Shown: positions 1 to 7,934, numbered from the stretch's first letter. The stretch: 64,000 bases of DNA from Actinomycetes bacterium (GCA_021828475.1 JAJZIY010000007.1:1-64000), one strand, 5' to 3'. Notes: generated by a model not told the origin, from the letters alone. Numbers and translations: made by a program.

Positions 1-346
1 GGCCCTGGCGACCATCTCTTTCACGAGCCCGCAGCTCAGCCGAAAATCGTCACAGCCAGGGTCCCTCCCGAGGCCACCCTACGTGGCGACCGCTCGAAGT
101 GAGCGGACCCTCCTATTGATACAAGCCCCTAATCCCGCGGCGGGCCCTAACCGAAGCGCAGGGCGAGTGGATCGTTGGCCATCAGGAGGAGTACCTGGCT
201 CGCCGGACAGCCGGAGAGGCGCCCGAGGAGATCTTCCCAGCGTCGCTCACGGGCCGGTAGAACGCGCCCAGACCGATTCCGGGACGCCTCGGAACTCGCC
301 GCGTGGCCGCTCGGGCCGCTCGGTCCCGAAGCTTTCTGCGCTCGAA
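1..346. other. no recognisable gene
   Basis: I see no convincing gene. The plus frame ending in the stop at about 241 reads like a short protein C-terminus (QGEWIVGHQEEYLARR) but has no start codon after the in-frame stop at about 118. It could be the tail of a decayed gene. No RNA gene or strong hairpin was seen. Confidence 0.4.
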
Positions 347-859
347 CTACGAGACCACCCACAGCCGATCTTCGACCAGGGCCAGCAGTGCTTCGACGCC
401 TGCCTTCACCTTTGGATCAGAGTTGTCCGGGATCGGCTCCAGGCGGTCGAGGGCAACGGCGTAGGGGATCTCCAGATCGCCCCATCGTTCCCGGAAGCTG
501 TCGATCCATTCCTCGGAGGCCAACTCCAGACTGCTCACTAGCCCCTCTAGGTCGGAGATCAGGGTGGCGATGTACAGCTCCCCGGCCTGAAACTGCCACA
601 TCCGTTTACGCATCCGAGACAACTGTCGGGCCTCTCGTTCACGTTGCTCCCGGCTGATGTCCTGCCAACCCATCCGTACCGGCCACGTCTTCGGGTCACC
701 CTCCCAGGCGTCTGGAGGATGGCCGATCCGCCCACTATCGAAGCACTTCTGGCAAGCCCAGGAGGACTCGGCATCAATACCGAGATCGTGCGCTCGGCGG
801 CGGTCATCGTCGCTGATCGGCCCGTAGCACCAGTCGCAGTAGTCCTGCTCGTTGGTCAC
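347..859 (-). CDS. hypothetical protein with N-terminal zinc-ribbon-like cysteines
   Basis: A 170-residue protein of unknown function. It starts at GTG 859. The N-terminus carries two CxxC pairs (CDWC near residue 8 and CQKC near residue 36), which is typical of a small treble-clef or zinc-ribbon fold and suggests zinc binding. The middle is rich in Arg, Glu and Gln and probably helical (residues 65-95), and the C-terminus is acidic and helical. There is no signal peptide or membrane segment. It stands alone on the minus strand with no obvious operon partner. Codon use is typical of the window, with GC-rich third positions, which supports it being a real gene. I do not recognise the family. 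Confidence 0.6.
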   Translation of the reverse strand: MTNEQDYCDWCYGPISDDDRRRAHDLGIDAESSWACQKCFDSGRIGHPPDAWEGDPKTWPVRMGWQDISREQREREARQLSRMRKRMWQFQAGELYIATLISDLEGLVSSLELASEEWIDSFRERWGDLEIPYAVALDRLEPIPDNSDPKVKAGVEALLALVEDRLWVVS

Positions 860-1386
860 GTCCTCACGCTACCGACCCGGATTATCCGATCTGCGACCAG
901 TCCTGACGTGGACCGCCATCCTCGGGAAGCCGCCCGGAACGACGGTTCGGGCGCTCTGACGGCCAGGCGATGGATGAGGGAGGAGGCACAAACGTGCGCC
1001 CAGAGCACGGACGTGACCCTCTCGAGGTGCTGGCGCAGGCGATCGCGCCGTGCTGGTCGTGGCATGGCCGAACGACGCTCCCGTCTGCAACCCGTTTGCA
1101 ACCGGACCGATCGGAATCGGCTGTCAACATCCGGAACGCCCCGGAGAACCGAAAGTGCATTTCCCCTGATCAGCAACACTGTTGCGTCAATCCCGGGATG
1201 CATCTAGATGCTTTTCATCGGAGTTCAAGTCCCCCCTCGCCCACGGTTGTCCGGGCCCGTCCCCCAGCTCTCGTGCTGGCGCCGGGCCCCCCTCCCCCCG
1301 GGGCGCGGTCCGGCAGGCAGACGGAGGGGTCTGCGCGTACAGCGGGCCCGCCTCCCGTCGGTGCGGGCGGCCCGGAGCCCGCACTC
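860..1386. other. intergenic region with palindromes and a tRNA-3'-like stretch
   Basis: I see no convincing coding sequence. It contains an interrupted palindrome GCAACA-C-TGTTGC at 1173-1185 and a perfect 12-bp palindrome GCATCTAGATGC at 1200-1211. About ten bases further on, 1220-1243 resembles a tRNA T-arm and acceptor 3' strand (GTTCAAGTCCCCC), but no matching 5' half is present upstream. The stretch could be an old attachment site or chance. The rest, up to the receiver gene stop, is very GC-rich. Confidence 0.35.
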
Positions 1387-1860
1387 TCAGAGGGCCCAGC
1401 GTCCCATCCGTTCGGAGATGGCCGTGTCCATTACGAACCCGCCGTCGTGTACCGAGCCCACCGCCTCGACCAGCTCCTGGGGAGACACCGTCTTGAGCAG
1501 GTAGCCGCTGACGCCTATGGCCAGGGCCTGTTGCACGTAGGCCTGGTCGGCGTAGGCGCTGAAGAGCAGCGTGCGCACGTCCGGGTAACGGAGCCCGACC
1601 TCGTGGGCGAGATCGAGCCCGCTCATCCCGGGGAGCCGGATGTCGACGAGGGCAACGTCGGGCTGTGTACCCGGGATCATGGCCAGTGCCTCCTCGGCTG
1701 TCCCAGCCCCGCCCACGACGACCATCCCAGCGCAGCCGAGGATGTGGGTGGTGCTCTCGCGCACCAGGACGTGGTCGTCGACAACCAGGACCCGTACGGG
1801 GCCCGGGCCCGGCTCCGACTGGTCAGTGCCCGGGACCACGAGCGCGCTCCTACTCATCAT
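1387..1860 (-). CDS. stand-alone response-regulator receiver protein
   Basis: A 157-residue CheY-like receiver. The acidic pair is Asp28-Asp29, the phosphoacceptor is Asp73 (ALVDIRLPG), the switch Ser is 101 and the conserved Lys is 123 (GYLLKT). The sequence resembles receivers of the NarL/FixJ family, notably the one encoded at 7935-8615, but the protein ends about ten residues after the receiver domain. I looked for a helix-turn-helix in all minus frames downstream to 1213 and found none. It starts at tandem ATGs (1860 and 1857). It is divergent from the cupredoxin operon, so a regulatory link to it is plausible. It could be a truncated NarL-type regulator or a genuine single-domain response regulator that competes for phosphate. 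Confidence 0.85.
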   Translation of the reverse strand: MMSRSALVVPGTDQSEPGPGPVRVLVVDDHVLVRESTTHILGCAGMVVVGGAGTAEEALAMIPGTQPDVALVDIRLPGMSGLDLAHEVGLRYPDVRTLLFSAYADQAYVQQALAIGVSGYLLKTVSPQELVEAVGSVHDGGFVMDTAISERMGRWAL

Positions 1861-2154
1861 TGACAGTTTCCGCGCCGCGGCTGGTCCTGCCAACCGTGAG
1901 GACAACGGGCCCGGCCCCGGGGAACTGCGTGCCCGGGCCCCGTGATAACCCGGGCCCGGGCCCCGTGGTTTTCGTGCCGCCGGGCCCGTGCTATCCGGGT
2001 TACGGGGCGCCCCCCCTCGGCGGACAATGTCCAAGAAGTGGTTAGCGGCTAGAGGACAACGAGGTGGCGCTTCGTACAGGGGCTCGCTGGCGCCGGTGGC
2101 GCGGGGACGGCGGGTGCCTGGGCGGAGCCATTCGTGCCCGGGAGGAAGGCAAAG
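1861..2154. promoter_or_regulatory. divergent intergenic region, rich in GC palindromes
   Basis: The region separates the receiver gene (-) from the cupredoxin operon (+) and should hold both promoters. Between 1886 and 2010 there is a run of GGGCCC/CCCGGG palindromes. A longer inverted repeat has TAACCCGG near 1946 matched by CCGGGTTA near 1995. A short odd palindrome GGACA-A-TGTCC lies at 2022-2032, about 120 bp before the first start, and is a candidate regulator site. The ribosome-binding site of the first cupredoxin (GGGAGGAAGG) begins at about 2138. I could not assign -35 and -10 boxes with confidence. Confidence 0.4.
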
Positions 2155-2874
2155 ATGGGATTGGACGGGAATTCGTCGGCTGCGGGGCCCCCGCAGAACG
2201 GCCAGGAACGCAGGCGGCACCTCGGGGCCGGCTTGGCGACACTGGCGGGTGGGGTGGTGCTGCTGGCAGCGGTGATCTTCGGGCTCACAGCCGGTGTGGG
2301 CGCCATCTGGTCCAGCGTCACCTCCAAGCCGGCCCCCGTCCAAGTAGCGGTGGCCCAGGGCTACACCGGCGCTGTGGCCCCGGCCCCGGCCCCGGCAACG
2401 ACCACGGCTCCGGCACCGGCCACGACAACGGCTCCGGCACCGGCCACGACAACGGCTCCGGCACCGGCCACGACAACGGCCGCCCCAGCGGCTGCCGGCG
2501 GCCCCAGCGAGAAGAACGAGGGCGATGCCGCCCACGTGACCGTGAGCCTCACCATCGAGAACATCAAGACCGCCGGCGGCCAGCAGCCGGCCTATGTCGG
2601 CCCGAACGGCGTCGGAGCGGACACCCTCTTCTCCGTCACCGCAGGGCAGAGCGTGACCGTCTCGGTGAAGAACGAGGACTCCGGCTTCCACACCTTCACC
2701 GCCCCCGACCTCGGGTTGGCGGTGACCATCAAGCCACTCGCCACCACGACGTTCACCTTCCGGCCGAGCGCAGCCGGGTCGTACCAGTGGAAATGCGAGA
2801 TACCCTGCGGCGGCTGGGTCATGGACCACGTCGGCTACATGACCGGCGCGCTGGACGTGGCGGCCGCGAAGTGA
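2155..2874 (+). CDS. membrane-anchored CuA-like cupredoxin (paralogue 1)
   Basis: A 239-residue membrane-anchored copper protein, predicted to sit outside the cytoplasmic membrane and carry electrons. One transmembrane segment (about residues 24-50) is followed by an Ala/Pro/Thr linker (75-112) and a cupredoxin domain (125-239). The candidate copper ligands resemble the CuA site of cytochrome oxidase subunit II: His179 (GFHTF), Cys214 and Cys218 (CEIPC), His225 and Met229. The loop from the second Cys to His is three residues longer than in COX2. I chose ATG 2155 because GGGAGGAAGG lies just upstream; a GTG at 2134 is possible. It is the first gene of the island and overlaps the next by four bases. 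Function is inferred from the motif; the partner is unknown. Confidence 0.8.
   Translation: MGLDGNSSAAGPPQNGQERRRHLGAGLATLAGGVVLLAAVIFGLTAGVGAIWSSVTSKPAPVQVAVAQGYTGAVAPAPAPATTTAPAPATTTAPAPATTTAPAPATTTAAPAAAGGPSEKNEGDAAHVTVSLTIENIKTAGGQQPAYVGPNGVGADTLFSVTAGQSVTVSVKNEDSGFHTFTAPDLGLAVTIKPLATTTFTFRPSAAGSYQWKCEIPCGGWVMDHVGYMTGALDVAAAK
2407..2478 (+). repeat. three perfect 24-bp tandem repeats in the cupredoxin linker
   Basis: Three identical 24-bp units (2407-2430, 2431-2454, 2455-2478) encode APAPATTT repeats; a diverged unit precedes them. They form the flexible tether between membrane anchor and copper domain, and their number is likely to vary between strains by slippage. Confidence 0.95.
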
Positions 2875-3659
2875 GCCGGGCACGCGGCAGCACCGGTGCC
2901 GGGCGATCGGCGCCCGAGCGTGTCGCCGATCTGGGCGACAACCTTCTCGACATGGTCGACAGGCTGGGCCGGCCGGCGGCGCGGCGCCGGATCGGGCGCG
3001 CCGGGCTGCGCCCCGTGCTGGTGGCGGCGGCCCTGGTGAGCATCGTGGCCGGCCTGGTGGTGTCGGTCTTCGCCGTCGCAGGGGTGGTTTACGGAGTGAG
3101 GGCGGTGGCCGACCAGCTACGGCCGGGCCGAAGTGCGGCCCCCTCCTACCCGCCCGAGACGGTCTCGATGAAGATCCTCACCAACAGCGCGTTCGGGCCC
3201 CGCTACACCAACCCCGACTGGACGGTGCACAAGGGCCAGGTGGTCACCCTCCGCATCACCAACTTCGACAACGGTGCGGCCCCTCTGATGGGCTTCCAGG
3301 TTGCCTACGACAACGTCGAGGGCACCCTCGGTGCCGGCCAGGGCTGCTCCTCCACGGCGCACGGGCCCGGGGCCCGGTGCACCGAGGTGAGCACCGAGAC
3401 GGTCGGCGGGCGCGCCGTGACCCACGTGCCAGCGGCCGAGCTCTCACACACTTTCACCATCCCGGCGCTCGGTCTCAACCTCCCGCTCCCGCTCGCCCCT
3501 TCGGCCAAGGGCATAACCGTCGTGGCCCGCTTCGTAGCCACCAGGACGGGGACGTTCACCTGGCAGTGCTACGCGCCGTGCGGTTCGGGCCAGAGCGGCA
3601 TGGGCGGGGCAATGTCGGTGCCGGGCTGGATGGAGGGAAAGGTCACGGTGCTCGCGTGA
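2871..3659 (+). CDS. membrane-anchored CuA-like cupredoxin (paralogue 2)
   Basis: A 262-residue protein starting at GTG 2871 within GTGA, which overlaps the previous stop and implies translational coupling. A positively charged N-terminus (1-48) precedes one membrane segment (about 49-78). The cupredoxin domain follows (95-262). Candidate ligands are His193 (LSHTF), Cys233 and Cys237 (CYAPC), then Met244 and Met248. Where paralogue 1 has His after the Cys pair, this one has Met. Two further cysteines (159 and 170) may form a disulfide. Probable role: extracytoplasmic electron carrier for the FeS-NrfD module encoded next. The copper-site type (blue, CuA-like or other) cannot be told from sequence alone. 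Confidence 0.8.
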   Translation: MSRARGSTGAGRSAPERVADLGDNLLDMVDRLGRPAARRRIGRAGLRPVLVAAALVSIVAGLVVSVFAVAGVVYGVRAVADQLRPGRSAAPSYPPETVSMKILTNSAFGPRYTNPDWTVHKGQVVTLRITNFDNGAAPLMGFQVAYDNVEGTLGAGQGCSSTAHGPGARCTEVSTETVGGRAVTHVPAAELSHTFTIPALGLNLPLPLAPSAKGITVVARFVATRTGTFTWQCYAPCGSGQSGMGGAMSVPGWMEGKVTVLA

Positions 3660-3673
3660 GCGGAGGTAAGTCA

Positions 3674-4564
3674 ATGGACGAAACGATCACCGCCGGGGAC
3701 GTCGGCGCCGGCTGCGGCGTGCCCGTGCAGACAGGCCCGGTGCCGGTGGAGGCGCCGACCCCCATGGACCGCCGGCGCTTCCTGAGCCGGACGGTCGTCA
3801 GCCTGTTCGGGTTGGCCGCAGCCGGCGCCTTCGCCGAGGTCCTCGGCGAGGAGCACTCCTCGGCGGCCACGCTGCCCAAGCAACCGGGCACCCCCGCAGG
3901 CCCGGCCACGCCGGCGCGCCATCAGTGGTGCATGGTCATCGACCTCCGCGTGTGCAACGGCTGCAAGGAGTGCACGGCTGCTTGCCAGAAGGCGCACTAC
4001 CTGCACGAGGACCAGACATGGATCGACGTCGTGAGCATGCGCTCCGCTGACGGCGAGGACTACTACATGCCACGGCCCTGCATGATGTGCGAGGACCCCC
4101 CGTGCGTGCCCGTATGCCCCGTCGGAGCGAACTTCCGCACCGCCGAGGGCCTCACCCTGGTCGACCAGAGCCGGTGTGTGGGCACCCGGATCTGTATGAA
4201 CTCCTGCCCCTACCAGGCCCGCTACTTCAACTGGGGTGACGCGGTGCCCGCACCTCGCCAGCCCTTCCCCCAGGAGCCGACCTGGCCGGTCCCCCAGGTC
4301 AAGGGCACGGTGGGCAAGTGCGTCTACTGCGCTGCCATGTTGCCGTCGGGCAAGGTGCCCGAGTGTGTCTCCAACTGCCCCATGGGAGTGATCTACCTGG
4401 GAGACATGGTGAGCGATGTTGCGGTGAACGGTCTGGGCCAAGTCGTCCGGCTCTCCGAGTTCCTGAGCCAGAACAACGCTGTCAAGTTCAAGGAGTCCTA
4501 CGGGACCCACCCCCGTGTGTTCTACGTCCCGGGCCGCGGGCAGAACCTCGATACGGACGAGTAG
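3674..4564 (+). CDS. Tat-exported four-cluster ferredoxin, NrfC/PsrB/ActB-like
   Basis: A 296-residue iron-sulfur subunit. A twin-arginine signal (RRRFLS, residues 33-38) precedes a hydrophobic stretch (41-57), so it is exported folded. Cluster motifs: Cys94/97/100/104, Cys136/139/144/148, Cys168/Thr171/Cys174/Cys178 and Cys216/219/231/235. In the third motif the second Cys is Thr, the position that is Trp in nitrate reductase NarH, so this cluster is likely [3Fe-4S]. Family members pass electrons between an NrfD-type membrane subunit and a catalytic or acceptor subunit. It starts at ATG 3674 behind GGAGG. It sits between cupredoxin 2 and NrfD, 10 nt before the latter. No molybdopterin subunit is encoded nearby. 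Confidence 0.9.
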   Translation: MDETITAGDVGAGCGVPVQTGPVPVEAPTPMDRRRFLSRTVVSLFGLAAAGAFAEVLGEEHSSAATLPKQPGTPAGPATPARHQWCMVIDLRVCNGCKECTAACQKAHYLHEDQTWIDVVSMRSADGEDYYMPRPCMMCEDPPCVPVCPVGANFRTAEGLTLVDQSRCVGTRICMNSCPYQARYFNWGDAVPAPRQPFPQEPTWPVPQVKGTVGKCVYCAAMLPSGKVPECVSNCPMGVIYLGDMVSDVAVNGLGQVVRLSEFLSQNNAVKFKESYGTHPRVFYVPGRGQNLDTDE

Positions 4565-4574
4565 GAGCCCTCGA

Positions 4575-6143
4575 ATGCGAGCCAACACAGAAGCCATGCG
4601 GGCAGGACCCGCCCCGGACCTGCAGCCCGTCGGCACCGACGATGACCAGCTGCTGACTGCCGCCATGCGGCCCATCGTGAAGACCCCCCGTTGGTGGTGG
4701 CCGTCGGTTTGGGCCCTCAGCGCCATCGTGGTGGTGGGCATCGTGGCGTGGGCAGTCCAGCTCGCCGACGGCATAGGCGTTGCGGGGTACAACGACCAGG
4801 CGTTCTGGGCGGTGTACGAGGCAGACCTGGTTGCCTTCATCGGTGTCAGCTACGGAGGTGCAGTGGTCTCGGCCATCCTCCGGTTGACCAACGCTGCCTG
4901 GCGTGCTCCCCTGACCCGCATCGCCGAGGCCACGGCTCTTGTCACCCTGCCGGTTGGGATGCTCTTCATCATCCCCCACCTGGGCAGCCCGCAGAAGGTA
5001 TGGGAGCTCGTCTGGCCGCCCTATTGGAACCTCTCCTCACCTATCTTGTGGGACTTCTTCGCTGTCAGCACGTACCTGCTGGCGACGCTCGTCTTCTTCT
5101 ACCTCCCGCTCATCCCCGACCTGCCACCGGCCCGTCGGTGGCTCGAGAGGCAGGGAACGGGCGCAAGGGCGAACGCCTGCCGCCGGCTGTACCAGGTGCT
5201 CGGCGGTGGCTGGAGAGGCACCGAGCGACAGAAGAAGGTGCTGCACCTCTCGATCGGCCTCGTCGCCATGATGGTCATCCCTCTGGCCGTGTCGGTCCAC
5301 TCCGTGCTGAGCTTCGCCTTCGCGTCGTCCAGCCGTGCCGGTTACCTGGAGACCATCCTCCCGGTGTACTTCGTGGTGGCCGCCCTGTACTCAGGGGTTG
5401 CCCTTGTGGTGCTCACCGTTGCCGCCGCCCGGCGCCTGTTCCACCTGGAGGCCTACATCCACCCGCGCCACTTCGTGCGCCTCGGCTTCCTCCTGGTCGC
5501 CTTCGGTGCCGCCTACCTCTACCTGAGCTTCACCGAATACCTGGTGGACGGCTATTCGGGTACGACGGACAACGCCTCGTGGGTACGCCAGATCCTGGTG
5601 GGCCGCTACTGGGTGCCGTTCTGGTTCTACGTCGTGGTCGCCGGCGTGCTGCCCCTGCTCGTCATGGCCATCAAGCGGACGCGGACCAAGACCGGGGTCG
5701 TGGCGGTGTCGGCCCTGGTCGTGGTGGCAATGTGGGTCAAGCGGCTGGTCATCGTCATACCGCCTGCCACCGAGCCGCTCCTCAAGTCACCGGCCACCCC
5801 GGTGGGCAACCTGGCCGGGACTTGGGGGACCTACCACTTCACCTGGGTCCCGATCTCGATCACGGTGGCTGCCACGGCCGCCATCCCCCTCCTGCTCCTG
5901 GTCCTGTTCCGCTTCGTCCCCATCCTGCCCGTGACGGAGATGAAGGAACTTGGGTCGGAGCCCGCCCAGGCCGACGTCGGCGTGCCTGCTGCAGCCCTGC
6001 CGGCGGCGCCGGTGTCGCCCGAGTGGGGGGCGGCCGCTCTGCTCGGGCGCCACGCCGTCTCCGAGCTGGGCACACTACCCGGCACCGTCCCCGGGAACCC
6101 CTTGTCCGGCCCGGGGCCCTACCAAAGGAATGTGGACCGATGA
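4575..6143 (+). CDS. NrfD/ActC-like polytopic quinol-interacting membrane protein
   Basis: A 522-residue protein with about ten hydrophobic segments, of the NrfD/PsrC superfamily. The stretch around residues 75-165 (ending SPILWDFFAVSTYLLATLVF and then LIPDLPPAR) matches my recollection of the ActC/ActF subunits of alternative complex III better than short NrfD proteins. Such subunits bind menaquinol in the membrane and pass electrons to the FeS subunit. The C-terminal tail (about 465-522) is Ala/Pro-rich. It starts at ATG 4575 after AGGAG. The stop overlaps the next start (ATGA). Inference: it oxidises menaquinol, or reduces menaquinone, together with the ferredoxin and cupredoxins encoded beside it. 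Confidence 0.85.
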   Translation: MRANTEAMRAGPAPDLQPVGTDDDQLLTAAMRPIVKTPRWWWPSVWALSAIVVVGIVAWAVQLADGIGVAGYNDQAFWAVYEADLVAFIGVSYGGAVVSAILRLTNAAWRAPLTRIAEATALVTLPVGMLFIIPHLGSPQKVWELVWPPYWNLSSPILWDFFAVSTYLLATLVFFYLPLIPDLPPARRWLERQGTGARANACRRLYQVLGGGWRGTERQKKVLHLSIGLVAMMVIPLAVSVHSVLSFAFASSSRAGYLETILPVYFVVAALYSGVALVVLTVAAARRLFHLEAYIHPRHFVRLGFLLVAFGAAYLYLSFTEYLVDGYSGTTDNASWVRQILVGRYWVPFWFYVVVAGVLPLLVMAIKRTRTKTGVVAVSALVVVAMWVKRLVIVIPPATEPLLKSPATPVGNLAGTWGTYHFTWVPISITVAATAAIPLLLLVLFRFVPILPVTEMKELGSEPAQADVGVPAAALPAAPVSPEWGAAALLGRHAVSELGTLPGTVPGNPLSGPGPYQRNVDR

Positions 6144-6832
6144 ACCACGCCCGCCAACCGAGGCATGTCAAGTCACAATGCGCGGTCCACGCCGGCCGGC
6201 GGATGCTCGCCACACTGGCCATGGCTCTCGGGGTCACGGCCGCGGGGTCGCTCGGCACTGCCCTGGTCGTCGCCGCTCCGGCCGGGGCGACCGCCGTCGG
6301 GACGGTCCCTGCCGTAGCGGTCCCGGTCGGAGCGGTCCCTGCCGGGAGCCACCCGGCCACCGAGCGCCCGTCGGCCTTCACGCTCAGCGCCCGACAGCTC
6401 GCAGGTACTGGAGCCCATGCCGGCGGTGTGGTGCTCACGGCGCGGGCTGTGGGAGCGAATTCGGTAGGGCTTCAGGTCACCTTCTCGGTCAAGGTGACCC
6501 AGTTCGAGTACGCCCCGCTGCTGCAGGTCGGCACCGCAACGACCGGTGCTTCGGGCCAGGCCACCGTCACCTACCGGCCGACGTGGAACGGTCCACAGGA
6601 GTTCGTCGCCTCCGCCCAGGCCCATTCGGGCGCGCAACTGGGGCCGGCGACTGCGAGCATTTCGGCCGGTGCCACAACGGGGTTTTCGGGCACGGTCGAG
6701 GCATCGCGGCCCGACGGCGCTATCGGCAGGTGGGTGGTCGTAGGCCTGCTCACCCTGGTTGCCTGTGTGTGGGTGACCCTCGTAGCGGTGGTCGTGAGGG
6801 TGTACCTGACCATGCGGACCGGCCCCGCCTGA
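6140..6832 (+). CDS. exported Ig-like protein with C-terminal membrane anchor
   Basis: A 230-residue protein coupled to NrfD by an ATGA overlap. It has an N-terminal signal (about 18-51, cleavage near AGATA), an Ala/Val/Pro-rich segment, a predicted beta-sandwich (about 76-190) resembling bacterial Ig-like domains (GQATVTYRPTWNGPQEF), and a C-terminal transmembrane helix (about 200-222) with a short basic tail. No metal or haem motif is visible. It is probably an extracytoplasmic scaffold or accessory subunit of the electron-transfer island, since it is embedded in that operon. I do not recognise a named family. Confidence 0.75.
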   Translation: MNHARQPRHVKSQCAVHAGRRMLATLAMALGVTAAGSLGTALVVAAPAGATAVGTVPAVAVPVGAVPAGSHPATERPSAFTLSARQLAGTGAHAGGVVLTARAVGANSVGLQVTFSVKVTQFEYAPLLQVGTATTGASGQATVTYRPTWNGPQEFVASAQAHSGAQLGPATASISAGATTGFSGTVEASRPDGAIGRWVVVGLLTLVACVWVTLVAVVVRVYLTMRTGPA

Positions 6833-6981
6833 ACGCGCGTCCTGCTCGGCGCTCGGCCGCCCGGCGGCTGGGCGCAGGTAATGCGCCGGACGGTCATGGC
6901 GTGACGGCGGGCCTGGCAACACCAAGATCGACCGGGCGGGACCTGCCCGGCGAAACGACAACAGGAGAAAGGTTGAACAAG

Positions 6982-7635
6982 ATGACGACACCGACCATTA
7001 CCAAGAGCGCGACCGATCCCGCTCCGCGCCTCAGCGGTGGCCGGCGGGCGCGTGCCCTCGGGACAGCAGGTGTGGCGACAGTACTAGCGCTGGGCTCGGT
7101 GGTGGCCGGCGCGGGCACAGCGAGCGCGGCTGCCCGCGGCGCCAGGACCACCACGCCCGTGGTCCACGAGAGCCTGGTACTGCTGACCGGCAAGATGGAC
7201 GGCCGCAAGGGCTGGCCCGAATTCGTCGGCAGCTCCGACATCCAATGGCCGAAAGGCACCACGGTCGTGCTCACCATCTATTCCTATGACGACGGCACCG
7301 CCCCGCTCACGAAGCCCCTTTCGGTTTACGACACCGTTCAGGGCACGGTGGGCAACAGCGAACTGGTTGACGGCAAGAAGGTCGCATCTGTCCCCAACGC
7401 GGAGATCGCCCACACGTTCACGGTCCCTTCGGTGGGCCTCAACATCCCCATCCCTGTGGCTCCGACGGTGAAGGCGGGCCAGGCTCTCCAGCCCGAGGTG
7501 GTGACCGCCACCTTCCGGGTGAACAAGAAGGGCACGTTCACATGGCACTGCTACGCACCCTGCGGCAGCGGCTCGGACGGGATGGAGGGCACCATGGCCA
7601 CCCACGGGATGACAGGTGACGTCACCTTCAGCTGA
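6982..7635 (+). CDS. secreted CuA-like cupredoxin (paralogue 3)
   Basis: A 217-residue protein with a signal sequence (about 20-50, ending ASAA), so probably secreted or periplasm-equivalent rather than anchored. Cupredoxin domain 60-217. Candidate ligands: His144 (IAHTF), Cys190 and Cys194 (CYAPC), Met201 and Met205, with another His at 208. It is closest to paralogue 2; both have CYAPCGSG and Met in place of His. Start: ATG 6982 preceded by AGGAGAAAGG; an in-frame TTG at 6973 is also well placed. It may be the mobile acceptor that carries electrons away from the anchored cupredoxins. It lies 149 bp after the previous gene and before a strong hairpin that probably ends the operon. Confidence 0.8.
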   Translation: MTTPTITKSATDPAPRLSGGRRARALGTAGVATVLALGSVVAGAGTASAAARGARTTTPVVHESLVLLTGKMDGRKGWPEFVGSSDIQWPKGTTVVLTIYSYDDGTAPLTKPLSVYDTVQGTVGNSELVDGKKVASVPNAEIAHTFTVPSVGLNIPIPVAPTVKAGQALQPEVVTATFRVNKKGTFTWHCYAPCGSGSDGMEGTMATHGMTGDVTFS

Positions 7636-7676
7636 GGGCGGTCCCTGCGGGCTGGCCGCACCTACCCCTGGCCAAG

Positions 7677-7705
7677 GACCGGGCGCCGCCAGGCGGCGCC
7701 CGGTC
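7677..7705 (+). terminator. strong hairpin after cupredoxin 3
   Basis: A perfect 14-bp stem (GACCGGGCGCCGCC with its complement) around a single A lies 42 bp after the cupredoxin 3 stop. There is no T-run, which is common for terminators in high-GC actinobacteria. It most likely ends the electron-transfer operon. The rest of 7636-7934 holds no gene. It includes AT-richer sequence near 7730-7765 and 7855-7875 that could be the promoter of the two-component genes, and a small GCCCG-AGG-CGGGC hairpin plus TTTT at 7885-7902 that could act as a leader attenuator. Confidence 0.6.
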
Positions 7706-7934
7706 GGCTGCTTGCGCTGCCGGGGGACCATATTGGGGACGGGCACATGAACCTCATATGGGTTACCTGATGTAAGGCGTACCTCCGTTTCGGGCGCACC
7801 GGCCCCGAGCAGCCTGGCTAGGGGACCGCAAGAGCTGAATTGGCCGCTCCGCAATCTTGTATTACACTCGTAAGAACCCGGCTCGCCCGAGGCGGGCCTT
7901 TTGCGACTGCCGCGTGCGAAACCCAGGTCCTCGA

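Noticed and set aside
860-1203. minus-strand coding sequence of about 115 codons
   Set aside because: Composition is Arg/Ser/Pro-rich as expected from noise in GC-rich DNA, and there is no ribosome-binding site or recognisable motif.
1213-1245. tRNA 3'-end-like sequence (GTTCAAGTCCCCC...)
   Set aside because: The T-stem pairs poorly and no matching 5' acceptor, D-arm or anticodon arm lies upstream, so it is not a tRNA gene. It could be an old attachment site, but no second copy was found in the window.
1213-1386. DNA-binding domain for the receiver gene ending at 1387, by frameshift
   Set aside because: None of the three minus-strand frames shows LuxR helix-turn-helix residues; the frames are Pro/Gly/Arg-rich noise.
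2407-2478. CRISPR-like short repeats
   Set aside because: The 24-bp units are directly abutting, without spacers, and encode an in-frame protein linker.
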